A DNA stretch of 64,000 nucleotides from Cytobacillus luteolus (GCF_017873715.1 NZ_JAGGKM010000004.1:124001-188000); one strand, 5' to 3'. Shown: positions 18,213 through 28,504, counted from the stretch's first letter. Numbers and translations are program-made. Notes: generated by a model from the letters alone, not told the origin.

Positions 18213-19337
18213 CTAATTTCCAATATGTTTAGCTTTTTCGCGGTTATGTTCATTTAATGTTCTAGTAAAAATAACTTCACCAGTTGAAGTTGCAAGGAAG
18301 TATAAATAGTCTGTTTCTGAAGGATTAAGTGCTGCCTCTATTGACATTTCACCAGCATTTGCAATTGGTCCAGGTGGCAGACCTCGTACTTTATAGGTGT
18401 TATATGGTGAATCGACTTCTAAATGATCATACAATACTCGATCTACATGTTCACCTAGTGCATAGATAACCGTTGGATCAGTTTGTAGCGGCATATCAAT
18501 ATTGATACGGTTATAAAAAACACTTGCAATTTTTTGACGATCCGTTTGTGCTGTTGCTTCTTCTTCAATAAGTGAAGCCATAGTTAGAAGCTGATGAGGA
18601 GACATATCCTTCTCATCTGCAAGACCTTGGTATTTAATAAGAATATCTTCAGTCTTATCTAGCATTGTTTTCACGACATCTTCAATCGTTGGGTTTTCCT
18701 TATAAAATGGATATGTTGCAGGGAACAAATATCCTTCTAATGGATATAAAATATCCTCATGGAGTATCTCATTTGTTAGAACACTCGGATATAGCTTCAT
18801 GAGTTCTGCAATGAACTTTTCATCATTTAATCTATTAAATACTTCTTCTTCGCCTTGGTTTGTTTTTTCACCGATAATTTTCGCGATTTGAACTAATTGT
18901 TTACCTTCAGGAATAGTTAACGTGAACTTTACTTCTTCTATGATTTTACCCGTTTTTAAGCTCGCGATAATCTCTTCGAAAGTCATGGAAGGTGTTAAAC
19001 TGTACTCACCTGCTTGGAAACCTGACTCGTTTTTGAATTTAGTATAATATCGAAAGATTTTTGCATTTTTTACGATGCCATTTTCCTCAAGTATATTAGC
19101 AATTTTCGTTGGAGAAGATCCGATCGGAATCGACACATCTACCTGTTTTGTGCTATCAGGGTTAACTGGTTGTAATGCTGACTTAATATATAAATAGCCT
19201 CCTCCAACTATTCCTGAAAGGATTAGTAGGGTGATTATAAATATAATAAGGACGATTCTTCTTACAATTTTTGCTTCACTTTGTTTTTCTAGTAATTTAT
19301 TTGTTAGTTTATTTTCATTTGAATTCATTTCAGACAT
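18213..19337 (-). CDS. mltG: Endolytic murein transglycosylase MltG
   Basis: This 374-aa protein has a cytoplasmic head, one membrane helix (about 28-50) and an extracellular YceG-like domain. EEEATAQTDRQKIASVFYNRI near residue 260 contains the catalytic Glu, and MPLQTDPTVIYALG is the other conserved block. It cuts nascent glycan strands near the membrane and so sets chain length. AGGAGGCTTTTTTTAGC precedes the ATG. It corresponds to yrrL, located between trmR and yrzB in B. subtilis. Confidence 0.95.
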   Translation of the reverse strand: MSEMNSNENKLTNKLLEKQSEAKIVRRIVLIIFIITLLILSGIVGGGYLYIKSALQPVNPDSTKQVDVSIPIGSSPTKIANILEENGIVKNAKIFRYYTKFKNESGFQAGEYSLTPSMTFEEIIASLKTGKIIEEVKFTLTIPEGKQLVQIAKIIGEKTNQGEEEVFNRLNDEKFIAELMKLYPSVLTNEILHEDILYPLEGYLFPATYPFYKENPTIEDVVKTMLDKTEDILIKYQGLADEKDMSPHQLLTMASLIEEEATAQTDRQKIASVFYNRINIDMPLQTDPTVIYALGEHVDRVLYDHLEVDSPYNTYKVRGLPPGPIANAGEMSIEAALNPSETDYLYFLATSTGEVIFTRTLNEHNREKAKHIGN

Positions 19338-19457
19338 GCTAAAAAAAGCCTCCTCTCACTCGAAATATTATACTACATATTTAATCAACTTTCGTCAAAT
19401 TCTATAAAAATTAAGGTTTATTTCTAAAAGATTGTTGTTTTTTGAATCTGAACATTG

Positions 19458-19640
19458 ACCGTTCCTTTGCGCTACAGGCACTTGCTTTCCGCGGGGAATT
19501 ATGAAAAAGCCCAACTGCCGGCTTTTTCAAGAGCGAATTCCCATCGGGGAGGAAGTCGAGCCTCCTCGACGTTCCGTCTGCGGGGTCTCGACCTTTCCTC
19601 TACTTCCCTCAGGAGTCAAGTGCCTTTCGCTCCAATCCAC
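19458..19640 (+). repeat. Dispersed inverted-repeat element, copy E (long form)
   Basis: Same subfamily and long form as copy B. The 53-bp extra segment at 19497-19549 contains GAAAAAGCC...GGCTTTTTC nested in GGGGAATT...AATTCCC. Outer ends are CGTTCCTTTGCGCTACAGGC and CAAGTGCCTTTCGCTCCAAT. It lies between the mltG 5' end and the yrzB terminator, filling most of the 386-bp gap. The 72-codon frame across it is an artefact. Confidence 0.88.
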
Positions 19641-19683
19641 TCTTTGACTTTTATAAAGAAATATTTTATATAATGAGTAAAAT

Positions 19684-19720
19684 AAAAAAAGCTTTTCCAT
19701 GTATCTGGAAAAGCTTTTTT
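19684..19720 (-). terminator. Terminator of yrzB
   Basis: AAAAAAGCTTTTCC and GGAAAAGCTTTTTT make a strong 14-bp stem with T-runs on both strands, directly after the yrzB stop. Confidence 0.9.
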
Positions 19721-19723
19721 ATC

Positions 19724-20008
19724 TTATTCTTCTTCTTCAGCAAGAAATGTGTTTAGCATTTCTTCAATCATGTCCCACTCTTCTTCTGTTTCGACTGGTT
19801 GAAGTTCGCCTTCTTCGCTGTCTGATTGACCGTTGAAGCTTGAAGCGTGAATTTCAATTTCTTCATCGTCATTTTCGTCTGCACCTATTGGGTAATATAA
19901 TACATATGATTTACCGAACTCTTCGGAATCAAAAGTAAATAGTACTTCACAAAGTTGCTCATTTCCGTTTTCATCAATTACTGTAATTTGGTTATCATCA
20001 TGTGTCAT
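19724..20008 (-). CDS. yrzB: DUF1292 acidic protein YrzB
   Basis: This very acidic protein of about 94 aa begins [18 protein letters not shown] and includes [12 protein letters not shown], the DUF1292 core. Its C-terminus is nearly all Glu/Asp. The start at 20008 follows GAGGTGAAAGAA; an in-frame GTG three codons earlier lies inside that site. In B. subtilis the order yrzL-ruvX-yrzB is the same. Function is unknown. Confidence 0.9.
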   Translation of the reverse strand: MTHDDNQITVIDENGNEQLCEVLFTFDSEEFGKSYVLYYPIGADENDDEEIEIHASSFNGQSDSEEGELQPVETEEEWDMIEEMLNTFLAEEEE

Positions 20009-20062
20009 TTCTTTCACCTCATCTAAAATTTTGCTAATGAATTTAAAATATTATTACAAAAG

Positions 20063-20479
20063 CTAATTCTTACTATCTAAGTAGCCTTGTAAAATCATAA
20101 CTGCAGCCATTTTATCAATGACTTTCTTTCTTTTTTTCCTACTCACATCGGCTGAAATTAATAACTTTTCAGCTGCCATAGTAGATAAGCGCTCGTCCCA
20201 AAGAATTGTTGGAAGCCCGAAGTGATCGGTTAACATTTGCGCAAAAGCCTGACTCGCTTCTCCTCTAGGTCCAATCGTACCATTCATATTTTTGGGAAAC
20301 CCGATTACAAAGGAATCTACTTGATACTCTTCAACAATTTCTTTAAGCCTGTCCAATCCAAAAATTTGTCTTTCCTCATTAATTTGAATTGTTTCGATTC
20401 CTTGTGCTGTCCATCCCATCTCATCACTAATAGCTACACCAATTGTTTTTGAACCCACATCTAAGCCAAGTACACGCAT
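20063..20479 (-). CDS. ruvX: Putative Holliday-junction resolvase RuvX (YqgF fold)
   Basis: This RNase H-fold nuclease of about 138 aa begins [19 protein letters not shown], where Asp is the first metal ligand. [16 protein letters not shown] and [14 protein letters not shown] hold other conserved residues. The family is linked to pre-16S rRNA 5' processing and to junction resolution. ATG 20479 follows GAGGG and lies 3 bases after the yrzL stop. It corresponds to yrrK. Confidence 0.92.
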   Translation of the reverse strand: MRVLGLDVGSKTIGVAISDEMGWTAQGIETIQINEERQIFGLDRLKEIVEEYQVDSFVIGFPKNMNGTIGPRGEASQAFAQMLTDHFGLPTILWDERLSTMAAEKLLISADVSRKKRKKVIDKMAAVMILQGYLDSKN

Positions 20480-20482
20480 CAA

Positions 20483-20749
20483 TTATCCCTCGCGGTGACT
20501 CTTTAAATATGATTTCACTAACTCCTCAATTAATTCGTCACGTTCAAGTTTTCGAATAATGTTACGAGCATCCTTATGACGAGGAATGTAAGCCGGATCT
20601 CCTGACAATAAATAACCTACAATCTGATTAATTGGGTTATAGCCTTTTTCCTGTAATGCTTCATACACTGTAAACAATACTTCGTTTACATTGGTCTCCA
20701 TTGAATCATCAGGAAAATTAAATTGCATCGTTTTATCAAATGAGCTCAT
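20483..20749 (-). CDS. yrzL: IreB-family regulatory protein YrzL
   Basis: This 88-aa protein includes [21 protein letters not shown] and [21 protein letters not shown], the IreB/DUF965 signature. In Enterococcus IreB is a phosphorylated regulator of cephalosporin resistance that works with a Ser/Thr kinase; here the role is inferred. ATG 20749 follows GAGGTGCAAGAAA. It is the first gene of yrzL-ruvX-yrzB and lies after alaS in the same direction. Confidence 0.92.
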   Translation of the reverse strand: MSSFDKTMQFNFPDDSMETNVNEVLFTVYEALQEKGYNPINQIVGYLLSGDPAYIPRHKDARNIIRKLERDELIEELVKSYLKSHREG

Positions 20750-20869
20750 TTTCTTGCACCTCACTTCAGATTCAAGCTTAAATCTGGTATATCTTCACTT
20801 AATTACCATTGTACACTACTTAAAGATAATTTAAAAACCCAAACTTAGACCTAGTGTTCAAATAGGAGG

Positions 20870-21004
20870 ACAAAAAGAGCCGAGAAGTTCAAGGAAGTGC
20901 AGCCTCCAAGCACCGAGCGTATGCTTTTAATACGTGAGGAGCGGAGGAGCAAGCTGACAAAGAAATTCGACAGCTATTTTTCCCGGACTTTTTGAACAAC
21001 TTCT
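20870..21004 (-). repeat. Intergenic repeat of a second type, abutting alaS
   Basis: On the minus strand this starts right at the alaS stop with GAAGTTGTTCAAAAAGTCC and ends near TTCCTTGAACTTCTCGGC. The ends are roughly complementary (GTTCAA/TTGAAC) and the centre is a stem-rich GCTCCTCCGCTCCTCACG region. I recall closely similar non-coding units in other Bacillus genomes, but there is only one here. The 91-codon frame inside it is not a gene. Confidence 0.6.
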
Positions 21005-23637
21005 TAAACAGTCTTAACCCATTCCTCAACATACTGTAATGCACTATCAAGCTGCTCTGGGTTTTTCCCGCCTGCTTGCGCCATATCAGGACGACCCCCA
21101 CCGCCGCCGCCACAGCGAGTTGCGACTTCTTTAATAAGCTTACCAGCATGGTAGCCTTTTTCAATTAAGTCCTTTGTTACACCTGCAGTAATATTCACTT
21201 TTCCTTCATTGACACTACCTAGTACAATTACCGCAGAACCTAATTTTTGCTTCAAGTCATCTACCATTGTACGAAGGTTATTCATATCTGTACCATTCAC
21301 TTTACTATATAAAACAGTGACATCGTCTATTTTTTGAGCCTTATCTACTAAGCTTCCTGCTTCAATATTCCCTAATTTAGCTGACAGCGATTCATTCTCT
21401 CTTTGAAGTGTCTTCAATTCGTTTAACAATGACTCCACTCGAGTTGGTAAGTCCTTTGACTTTGTCTTTAAAAGGTGAGCAACATCGTTTAGCATTTTAA
21501 CTTGATCATTAACGATTTGATAGGCTGCTGATCCTGTCAATGCTTCAATCCTTCTAGTTCCTGCACCGATACCTGATTCTGAAACGATCTTAAATAATCC
21601 TATTACTGAAGTGTTAGGCACATGACAACCACCACAAAGCTCTAGGCTGTAATCTCCTACTTGAACCACACGAACAACGTCTCCGTACTTTTCACCGAAT
21701 AATGCCATTGCACCCATTGCCTTTGCTTCAGATAATGACTTGTGCTCAATTTCAACCGGGATACTAGCCCAAATCTTTTCATTCACTATTGTTTCTATTC
21801 TTTCGATTTCACCCTCACTGATTTGTCCAAAGTGAGAAAAGTCAAAGCGTAGACGGTCAGGAGATACCTGTGATCCTGCTTGGTTCACATGCTCGCCAAG
21901 CACATCCTTTAATGCTTGATGCAGTAGATGAGTAGCCGTATGATTCTTAATAATATTTGTTCTCTTCTCTACACTAATCTTAGCTGCAACTGCCATACCT
22001 TGTTCTAAAGAACCTGTTTCAATCACCACTTTGTGTAGGTTTTGTCCATTTGGCGCTTTTTGAACATCTTTTACTACCATTCGAACTTGATTGTTTTCTA
22101 GTACGCCATGATCAGCAACTTGACCTCCACTTTCAGCGTAGAAAGGAGTTTTATCAAGAATGATTTGTATTTCATCGCCTGATGATGCATTATTCACGAC
22201 TTCTCCATTTTTTATAATCACTTCAATAATTGACTCTGACTCGAATGAATCATAGCCAATGAATTCACTTTTTACTGTAATTTCTCCTAATACACCACTT
22301 TGAACTTGCATTGAGTCAACATCTTGTCTAGCTGCTCTCGCCCTTTCACGCTGACTATTCATTTCACGTTCAAAGCCTTCATGGTCAATTTTCATCTGCT
22401 CTTCTTCTGCATATTCCTCAGTTAATTCCACCGGGAAGCCATACGTATCATATAAACGGAAAACATCTTCTCCAGGAATTGTATCTTTTCCTGCTTCTTT
22501 TTCCTTTTTAATCACACTTGAAAGAATAGCTAGTCCGTCATTTAATGTTTCATGGAATCGTTCTTCTTCATTCTTTATAACCTTTTGAATAAATTCTGTT
22601 TTTGCTTTTACTTCAGGGTAAAAGTCAACCATGATTTCTCCAACAACTGGAACAAGCTCGTACATGAAAGGACGGTTAATGTTAATCTGCTTCGCATATC
22701 GAACTGCACGACGAAGTAATCGACGTAATACATACCCTCGACCTTCATTAGAAGGAAGAGCTCCATCACCTACAGCAAAGGTCACCGTTCGTATATGATC
22801 AGCTATTACTTTAAAAGCTACATCTTTTACTTTATCTTGGCGATATTTTTCTCCTGAAACATTTTCAGTTGCTTCAATGATTGGTATAAATAAATCAGTG
22901 TCAAAGTTTGTAGGTACATCCTGAATAACTGAAACCATACGTTCAAGACCCATTCCTGTATCGATGTTTTTCTTGGGAAGTGGCGTATATGTACCATCCG
23001 GATTATGATTAAATTGGGAGAAAACTAAATTCCAAACTTCTAAATAACGTTCATTTTCTCCTCCTGGATAAAGTTCAGGATCACTTGTATCATTACCATA
23101 GGACTCACCGCGATCATAGAATATTTCAGTATTAGGTCCACTAGGTCCCTCCCCAATGTCCCAGAAGTTTCCTTCTAATCTTATAATTCTATCTTCAGGA
23201 ATGCCAATCTTCTCTCTCCAAATATCAAATGCTTCATTATCTTCTGGATGTATAGTAACAGATAGTTTCTCTGGTTCAAAACCAATCCACTTTTCGCTTG
23301 TTAAAAATTCCCAAGCCCAAATGATTGATTCTTCTTTAAAATAGTCGCCAATTGAAAAATTACCAAGCATCTCGAAAAATGTATGATGACGTGCTGTTTT
23401 TCCGACATTCTCAATATCATTTGTGCGAATTGATTTTTGGGCATTACAGATACGTGGATTTGCAGGAATTACCCTTCCATCAAAATATTTCTTTAGAGTT
23501 GCAACTCCACTGTTAATCCATAATAATGATGGATCTTCGTGTGGAACTAATGGTGCGCTCGGTTCAACAGAATGCCCTTTTTCTTTGAAGAAATCCAGGA
23601 ACATTTGGCGGACTTGTGCTGAAGTTAAATTTTTCAT
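21004..23637 (-). CDS. alaS: Alanyl-tRNA synthetase
   Basis: This 877-aa class II synthetase has the N-terminal catalytic domain ([20 protein letters not shown], motif 1 region), the editing domain with [11 protein letters not shown] and CGGCHVP zinc ligands, and the C-terminal [15 protein letters not shown]. It charges tRNA-Ala and removes mischarged Ser/Gly. GGAGGTAAAAAA precedes the ATG. A T-box leader with an Ala specifier lies upstream. It is the full family length with no anomaly. Confidence 0.97.
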   Translation of the reverse strand: MKNLTSAQVRQMFLDFFKEKGHSVEPSAPLVPHEDPSLLWINSGVATLKKYFDGRVIPANPRICNAQKSIRTNDIENVGKTARHHTFFEMLGNFSIGDYFKEESIIWAWEFLTSEKWIGFEPEKLSVTIHPEDNEAFDIWREKIGIPEDRIIRLEGNFWDIGEGPSGPNTEIFYDRGESYGNDTSDPELYPGGENERYLEVWNLVFSQFNHNPDGTYTPLPKKNIDTGMGLERMVSVIQDVPTNFDTDLFIPIIEATENVSGEKYRQDKVKDVAFKVIADHIRTVTFAVGDGALPSNEGRGYVLRRLLRRAVRYAKQININRPFMYELVPVVGEIMVDFYPEVKAKTEFIQKVIKNEEERFHETLNDGLAILSSVIKKEKEAGKDTIPGEDVFRLYDTYGFPVELTEEYAEEEQMKIDHEGFEREMNSQRERARAARQDVDSMQVQSGVLGEITVKSEFIGYDSFESESIIEVIIKNGEVVNNASSGDEIQIILDKTPFYAESGGQVADHGVLENNQVRMVVKDVQKAPNGQNLHKVVIETGSLEQGMAVAAKISVEKRTNIIKNHTATHLLHQALKDVLGEHVNQAGSQVSPDRLRFDFSHFGQISEGEIERIETIVNEKIWASIPVEIEHKSLSEAKAMGAMALFGEKYGDVVRVVQVGDYSLELCGGCHVPNTSVIGLFKIVSESGIGAGTRRIEALTGSAAYQIVNDQVKMLNDVAHLLKTKSKDLPTRVESLLNELKTLQRENESLSAKLGNIEAGSLVDKAQKIDDVTVLYSKVNGTDMNNLRTMVDDLKQKLGSAVIVLGSVNEGKVNITAGVTKDLIEKGYHAGKLIKEVATRCGGGGGGRPDMAQAGGKNPEQLDSALQYVEEWVKTV

Positions 23638-23701
23638 TTTTTTACCTCCATATGTTAGTTTATCACCTTAAAATTGTCATAAATCACCTAAAAAAAAGCA
23701 T

Positions 23702-23981
23702 AAAAAAATACCCTTATCCCAAACAGGGACGAGAGTATCTCGCGGTACCACCCTGATTATGAACACAACTAAATGTTCATCACCTTAAGTAGCCAAGATA
23801 ACGGGGCTTACCGGTAGGTTTTTCCTACACTCAGGATTAGCTTTCTGTTTCCCTTCACCTAGAATTTCTTTCAGCCGTGGAAATTCCTCTCTAGCTTGTG
23901 CTCATTACACAAAAGATGGTCTGAAACATACTGGATCCTTCATCGTTTTATGATCATCAATTTTATAGGTATCAATAGTTA
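23702..23981 (-). promoter_or_regulatory. T-box riboswitch of alaS, Ala specifier GCU
   Basis: The T-box sequence AGGGTGGTACCGCG lies at 23754-23741 on the minus strand. The terminator stem is 23708-23738, with seven T following. Upstream, AGGATCCAGTATG and GAAAGCTAATCCT can form the Stem I base and specifier loop, placing GCT (Ala) in the codon position and AGTA opposite it; the distal hairpin is AGAGAGGAATTTC...GAAATTC. Uncharged tRNA-Ala is expected to favour the antiterminator and so permit alaS expression. Confidence 0.93.
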
Positions 23982-23987
23982 TTCTCG

Positions 23988-24016
23988 ATTATAGACAAGC
24001 AGAATTTATTTGTCAA
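23988..24016 (-). promoter_or_regulatory. Sigma-A promoter of alaS leader
   Basis: Minus strand TTGACA (24016-24011), 17-base spacer, TATAAT (23993-23988): a perfect consensus promoter. The start is expected near 23981. Confidence 0.9.
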
Positions 24017-24045
24017 TCTTTGTAGATAGACAATTTGCATCACAT

Positions 24046-25119
24046 TTAAGATTCTTTATAACGATGCATAAAATGAGATTTTGCATGGATAATAATAACC
24101 TTTAAAATGGCCAAAAGTGGCACTGCTATAATAAGACCTATCACTCCACCTACTTCTCCGCCAATTAACAAAGCTGCCATTATCATGAGTGGATGCATGT
24201 GGAGACTTTTTCCCACTATAAGTGGAGATAAAAGGTTTCCCTCAATAAATTGTAATACAAAAATGATGCTAACAACGATTATAACCATTTCAATAGAGAT
24301 GGTAGCAGCAATTAAACCTGCAGGAATTGCCCCAATTAACGGCCCAAAGTAAGGTATAACATTCGTTAAACCTATAATTATCCCAAGGAGTAGAGGATAT
24401 TTCATTCCAAAGAGCCATAAAGCTATAGATGCAATGATTCCAATAGCTAAACAAACGATTAGCTGTCCTCTTATATAATTTCCTAAAGACTCATCAACAT
24501 CTTTAATAAATAGTTGACCTGACTTTCTAAATCTCCTAGGAGTAACATACCAAATTGCTTTTTTTATCTCGTCATAATCTTTAAGCATATAAAACACAAT
24601 GAATGGAATGATGGCCAAAAGGAGGATTGAACTTAATATTGTCTTTATCGATTCAATGATTCGATTTAATACATAATCCAATCCTTCTTCTAACGACAAC
24701 AACCCCTCTTCAATTCTAGAATGTAAACCCTCAGGTAAATAGGATGCCTTATTATGGATATCACTTAACCAGACACGATAAGTATCCAGTACAGTAGGGA
24801 AATTTTCGATAAGTTCTCGTAATTGGGCAATAATTAAAGGGATTCCGCGGTAAATACCAAAGCCCAGACCACCAAAGAAGAATATATAAATGAAGAGTAT
24901 GGCTATAGCTCTAGGAACACCTCTATGATGAATTTTCTCTACTAATGGATGAAGCAAATACGTAATAAATCCAGAGATGATAAATGGGATGACGATAATT
25001 TTTAGAACATGAACAACTGGTAACCATATCGGTTCTAGTTTTAAGAATACAAATACACTTAGAAATAATAATAAGATGATTCCCAAAATAAGTAACCACT
25101 TAATACGTAAGTCCTTCAC
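24046..25119 (-). CDS. yrrI: AI-2E-family membrane protein YrrI
   Basis: This protein of about 357 aa has roughly eight membrane helices, grouped as two or three N-terminal, a soluble region (about 90-150) and a C-terminal bundle. The segment YFGPLIGAIPAGLIA is the PxxGPxxG-type signature of the AI-2E family (COG0628). Members have been tied to autoinducer-2 export or Na+/H+ exchange; the substrate here is unknown. GTG 25119 is used because AAAGGAG lies 8 bases upstream, while the ATG at 25137 is inside that site. Same location as B. subtilis yrrI. Confidence 0.88.
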   Translation of the reverse strand: MKDLRIKWLLILGIILLLFLSVFVFLKLEPIWLPVVHVLKIIVIPFIISGFITYLLHPLVEKIHHRGVPRAIAILFIYIFFFGGLGFGIYRGIPLIIAQLRELIENFPTVLDTYRVWLSDIHNKASYLPEGLHSRIEEGLLSLEEGLDYVLNRIIESIKTILSSILLLAIIPFIVFYMLKDYDEIKKAIWYVTPRRFRKSGQLFIKDVDESLGNYIRGQLIVCLAIGIIASIALWLFGMKYPLLLGIIIGLTNVIPYFGPLIGAIPAGLIAATISIEMVIIVVSIIFVLQFIEGNLLSPLIVGKSLHMHPLMIMAALLIGGEVGGVIGLIIAVPLLAILKVIIIHAKSHFMHRYKES

Positions 25120-25148
25120 TATAAATACTCCTTTCATAGGCGTAGGTG

Positions 25149-25183
25149 AAGTAAATAAAGCCCCACTATGAAGTAGTGGGGCT
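25149..25183 (-). terminator. Terminator of yrzQ unit
   Basis: AGCCCCACTA and TAGTGGGGCT form the stem, followed by TTATTTACTTC on the minus strand, 9 bases after the yrzQ stop. Confidence 0.8.
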
Positions 25184-25191
25184 CTACATTT

Positions 25192-25326
25192 TTAAGAAAT
25201 CGCTCTAGCTAAACGTTTACGCATTTGTTTCATTGTTTTATTATTCATCATATTGTTTTTCTGTGCGTAATTATAAGCAACTGCTCCAATTCCTAAAGCA
25301 ATTAGTGATGTCATTGTTCTATTCAT
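25192..25326 (-). CDS. yrzQ: DUF3918-family small protein YrzQ (44 aa)
   Basis: This small frame reads MNRTMTSLIALGIGAVAYNY and ends MRKRLARAIS. It has a short hydrophobic N-terminal helix (4-18) and a very basic tail. The layout and location match B. subtilis YrzQ (DUF3918). GGGGGGAATATGTT precedes the ATG. It lies between yrzR and the terminator, probably cotranscribed with yrzR. Function is unknown. Confidence 0.8.
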   Translation of the reverse strand: MNRTMTSLIALGIGAVAYNYAQKNNMMNNKTMKQMRKRLARAIS

Positions 25327-25350
25327 AACATATTCCCCCCAAGCTTAAGA

Positions 25351-25542
25351 TTACATGCTTAATGTTCTGTCATCTTCAGCAAATAAGTCATCAAGTGAGC
25401 TCAGAGAGCCGTCTTCTTCAACTTGATGGGTGAAAATTTGTCCTTTAGAAACCGAAAGCTCAATAAAGCAAGTCCAACAATAATATTGATTCACACCAAT
25501 TTTTCCTATATCTTTAGATTTACAGTTTGGGCACTTAAACAA
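25351..25542 (-). CDS. yrzR: Small zinc-ribbon protein, YrzR-like
   Basis: The 63-aa product has CPNC at residues 4-7 and CWTC at 22-25, a likely zinc ribbon, followed by an acidic tail SLDDLFAEDD. It begins at TTG 25542 after GAGAGGTGTACACCA. The name follows position (next to yrrD and yrzQ) more than sequence. Zinc ribbons of this size can bind nucleic acid or protein, and no target is visible. Confidence 0.65.
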   Translation of the reverse strand: MFKCPNCKSKDIGKIGVNQYYCWTCFIELSVSKGQIFTHQVEEDGSLSSLDDLFAEDDRTLSM

Positions 25543-25558
25543 TGGTGTACACCTCTCA

Positions 25559-26038
25559 TCATGGTTTTACATCAACGACGATGACATCTTTGCCTACTGT
25601 TATAGGTTGATTGGTCTTTACAACCTTTTTCCCCTCAGTAATATCCGCAAAAAAGCCATCCGTTATTTCATACCCTATGATTGTGCCCAATTCTTCTTGG
25701 AAATATACGTCTTCTAATAAGCCAAGCTTTTCTCCTTCGGCTGTTAACACAGGTTTTCGAAATAAACCATGATGAGAGTTCAAAAAGTGAATCGCGTTGT
25801 TAGTATGAACCATTGGTAAGGCTTCAATTTCACATGATACCATTACACCATCATTTCCAAATGATGATATCTCTTCTAATGGGATGAGTCGATCACGTTG
25901 AAACAGGCCTTTTCCATCTAATAATAGTGATTCAACTTGACCTGAATTATTGATACAAAGGTCAACTACCTGGCCAAGAATTTTCCCCGTCTTTTCATTA
26001 TAAACGGGTACACCTTTTAGCAAAGATAATGTCCGCAA
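25559..26038 (-). CDS. yrrD: PRC-barrel domain protein YrrD
   Basis: Two PRC-barrel units of about 75 residues each are seen: one around GVPVYNEKTGKILGQVVDL and the other around KPVLTAEGEKLGLLEDVYF. The start is taken as TTG 26038 (MRTLSLLKG), because GGAAGGTGG is well placed for it and too close for the GTG at 26050. The gene lies 26 bases after recD2. PRC barrels often act in RNA processing or as adaptor domains; the role of YrrD is not known. Confidence 0.85.
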   Translation of the reverse strand: MRTLSLLKGVPVYNEKTGKILGQVVDLCINNSGQVESLLLDGKGLFQRDRLIPLEEISSFGNDGVMVSCEIEALPMVHTNNAIHFLNSHHGLFRKPVLTAEGEKLGLLEDVYFQEELGTIIGYEITDGFFADITEGKKVVKTNQPITVGKDVIVVDVKP

Positions 26039-26064
26039 AGAGATCGCCACCTTCCGAACATTAC

Positions 26065-28470
26065 TTATCTTTCACTTTCCTCCATAAAGTCATACGGTGA
26101 AAGGTTTTCCATTCCGATAAATGCATCCTTCATAAAAGGAACTTCATCTTCATCATAAGTATCAATTGCTTTATTCATTGTATGATCAACGTTTGAATGC
26201 AACTGTTGAAGTTTCTCTGTTAACGTGGTTTGTCGTTGACCGTCATCATTTCTCCGAATACTTTGTCGAAGAGCATCTTCCTCACCACATAATATTAAAA
26301 AGTTTTTACTTCGGGTTATCGCTGTATAAATTAAATTTCTTCTTAGCATCCTAAAATAACTTTTTACTACAGGAAGAATAACAATTGGAAACTCACTTCC
26401 CTGTGATTTATGAATAGAGCAACAATAAGCATGGGTAATTTGAGTTAAATCCTGCTTAATATAGGTAACTTCATTCCCATCAAAAGAGATGACTACCATA
26501 TCTTGTTTTTCAGTATTTTCTTTAGCATAAAAGATTGAAACAATCTCTCCAATATCTCCATTAAAGACATTACTTTCTGGCTGATTGACCAATTGGAGAA
26601 CTTTATCACCGATTCGGTAAACTGTTTCTCCAAATTGCATTTCACGCTTCTGTTCTGTCTTTGGGTTAAAAAGATCTTGAAGCATGACATTTAGTTGATC
26701 TATCCCTGCTGATCCGCGATACATTGGTGCTAGTACCTGTATGTCTCTGGACGTATAGCCCTTCTCTTTCGCATTTTGAGCAACTTTTTTTACTACGTCT
26801 ATTATTTGTGATTGATTGCATTTAATAAATGACCGATCCGATTTTGGAGTACTAATATCAGGGGGTAATCCACCATTTTTAATATCATGAGCTAAATCAA
26901 TTATCGAGGATCCCTGAGATTGCCTATAAATATCAGTTAATAATACTGTTGGAATGACACTTGATCTAAGTAAATCTTTAAGCACTTGCCCTGGTCCAAC
27001 TGAAGGTAACTGGTCTTCATCGCCAACAAGAACCACTTGGATAGATGACGGTAAAGACTTAAATAATTGATTTGCAAGCCAAACATCAACCATAGACACT
27101 TCATCAACGATTAACAACTTTCCTTCTATTGGATTGTCTTCGTCATGGACAAAACCTTCTACTCCATTCCACCCTAATAGACGATGAATAGTTACTGCGG
27201 GTAAACCTGTAGCCTCACTCATACGTTTTGCAGCACGACCCGTCGGTGCCACTAATAACACCGGAAATGGATTTTCATTATTATAATCCTTTGGGTCAAG
27301 TGAACAGCCATGTAACTCACTATATAACTCGACTATCCCTTTAATCACGGTTGTTTTCCCTGTCCCTGGTCCACCTGTTAACAATAGCATTGGGGACATT
27401 AAGGCAGTCTGAATGGCATCCTTTTGGGAGGGGGCGTACTCCACTTTTAATCTTTCTTCAAGCTTTCCTAAAGCTAATAAAAATTCGCTTTCTGGGAAGC
27501 TGTCCTTATATTCAGTTTGTTCGAGTAAACGGGTGATATTGGTTACTAATCCTTTTTCTGAGAAAAATAATGACGGAACATATACTCTTTGCTCCTCAAT
27601 GACAAGCTTCCCTTCCTCAGCCAAACAAGTTATTTCCCGAGAAATGTCGAATTCAGTTAAATTTTCTCTATTATTATGCTCAAGTAACTCTTTCACTTTC
27701 TCTACTAGTTGATCAAGGGTTAAATAAACATGCCCCTCTTGTATCGAATCTTGTTCAAGAATATACAAACAACCTGCTCGAATTCGATCTGGATGTGCAC
27801 CTGAGATACCAATTTGATGTCCTAATTCATCAGCTCGGCCAAACCCTATACCTTCAACATCTTCAACCATTTTATATGGATTATTTTGTATAATTTCTAG
27901 GGTTTGATCCTTGTATGTCTGATATATTCTCATTGAAATTTGGGGTCCGAACCCAAATTGAGATAAACTAATCATAATTTGTTCTAAGCCTTGATGCTCC
28001 CTAAGGGATTCATAGATATCTTTTGCTTTATCTTTTGAAAGCTTAGGGACTTCACTTAGTACACTTGGATTTTCTAGGATCTTAGAAATAGCGCTTTCCC
28101 CAAGTGTGTCAACAATGTTTTCAGCTGTTTTCTTACCAATTCCTTTAAATAAGTCACCCGATAAATATTGGATGATTCCTTGTTTAGACTGTGGAAGTTC
28201 CTTCCGAAAATGCTCAACATGGAATTGAGTTCCAAATCTTGGATGTTCTTTTATTTCTCCAAAAAATATGTATGTTTCATCTTCATGAATTCGAGGGAAA
28301 TATCCAGTTACTACGGCTTCCTTTTCTGAATACTCTAAGTTTGTTTCTTGTAATCGAATGCGGACAACAGAATATAAGTTTTTCTCGTTATGAAATATCG
28401 TAACCAAATGAGTACCTTTCATAAATTTCTGTTGCTCTTGAAATAAGTCAAGAGAGTTTTGTTGAGCCAT
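26065..28470 (-). CDS. recD2: ATP-dependent 5'-3' DNA helicase RecD2
   Basis: This protein of about 801 aa has the extended N-terminal region typical of RecD2 (no RecBC partner), with tandem helix-hairpin-helix motifs (LFKGIGKKTAENIV, KMVEDVEGIGFGRA). The motor follows, with Walker A GGPGTGKTTV near residue 358, LLIVDEVSM as Walker B and HKSQGSEFP plus YTAITRSKNF near the C-terminus. It acts in replication-fork repair. ATG 28470 follows GGAGGGAAATAT. Same place as B. subtilis yrrC. Confidence 0.95.
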   Translation of the reverse strand: MAQQNSLDLFQEQQKFMKGTHLVTIFHNEKNLYSVVRIRLQETNLEYSEKEAVVTGYFPRIHEDETYIFFGEIKEHPRFGTQFHVEHFRKELPQSKQGIIQYLSGDLFKGIGKKTAENIVDTLGESAISKILENPSVLSEVPKLSKDKAKDIYESLREHQGLEQIMISLSQFGFGPQISMRIYQTYKDQTLEIIQNNPYKMVEDVEGIGFGRADELGHQIGISGAHPDRIRAGCLYILEQDSIQEGHVYLTLDQLVEKVKELLEHNNRENLTEFDISREITCLAEEGKLVIEEQRVYVPSLFFSEKGLVTNITRLLEQTEYKDSFPESEFLLALGKLEERLKVEYAPSQKDAIQTALMSPMLLLTGGPGTGKTTVIKGIVELYSELHGCSLDPKDYNNENPFPVLLVAPTGRAAKRMSEATGLPAVTIHRLLGWNGVEGFVHDEDNPIEGKLLIVDEVSMVDVWLANQLFKSLPSSIQVVLVGDEDQLPSVGPGQVLKDLLRSSVIPTVLLTDIYRQSQGSSIIDLAHDIKNGGLPPDISTPKSDRSFIKCNQSQIIDVVKKVAQNAKEKGYTSRDIQVLAPMYRGSAGIDQLNVMLQDLFNPKTEQKREMQFGETVYRIGDKVLQLVNQPESNVFNGDIGEIVSIFYAKENTEKQDMVVISFDGNEVTYIKQDLTQITHAYCCSIHKSQGSEFPIVILPVVKSYFRMLRRNLIYTAITRSKNFLILCGEEDALRQSIRRNDDGQRQTTLTEKLQQLHSNVDHTMNKAIDTYDEDEVPFMKDAFIGMENLSPYDFMEESER

Positions 28471-28504
28471 ATATTTCCCTCCAATCCTGTTAATCATGTT
28501 TTAC

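Noticed and set aside
19455-19673. 72-codon plus-strand frame
   Set aside because: It is repeat copy E read through; frame is not shared with copy B after the insert.
20889-21164. 91-codon minus-strand frame beginning inside alaS
   Set aside because: It is an off-frame reading of the alaS 3' end plus the adjoining repeat.
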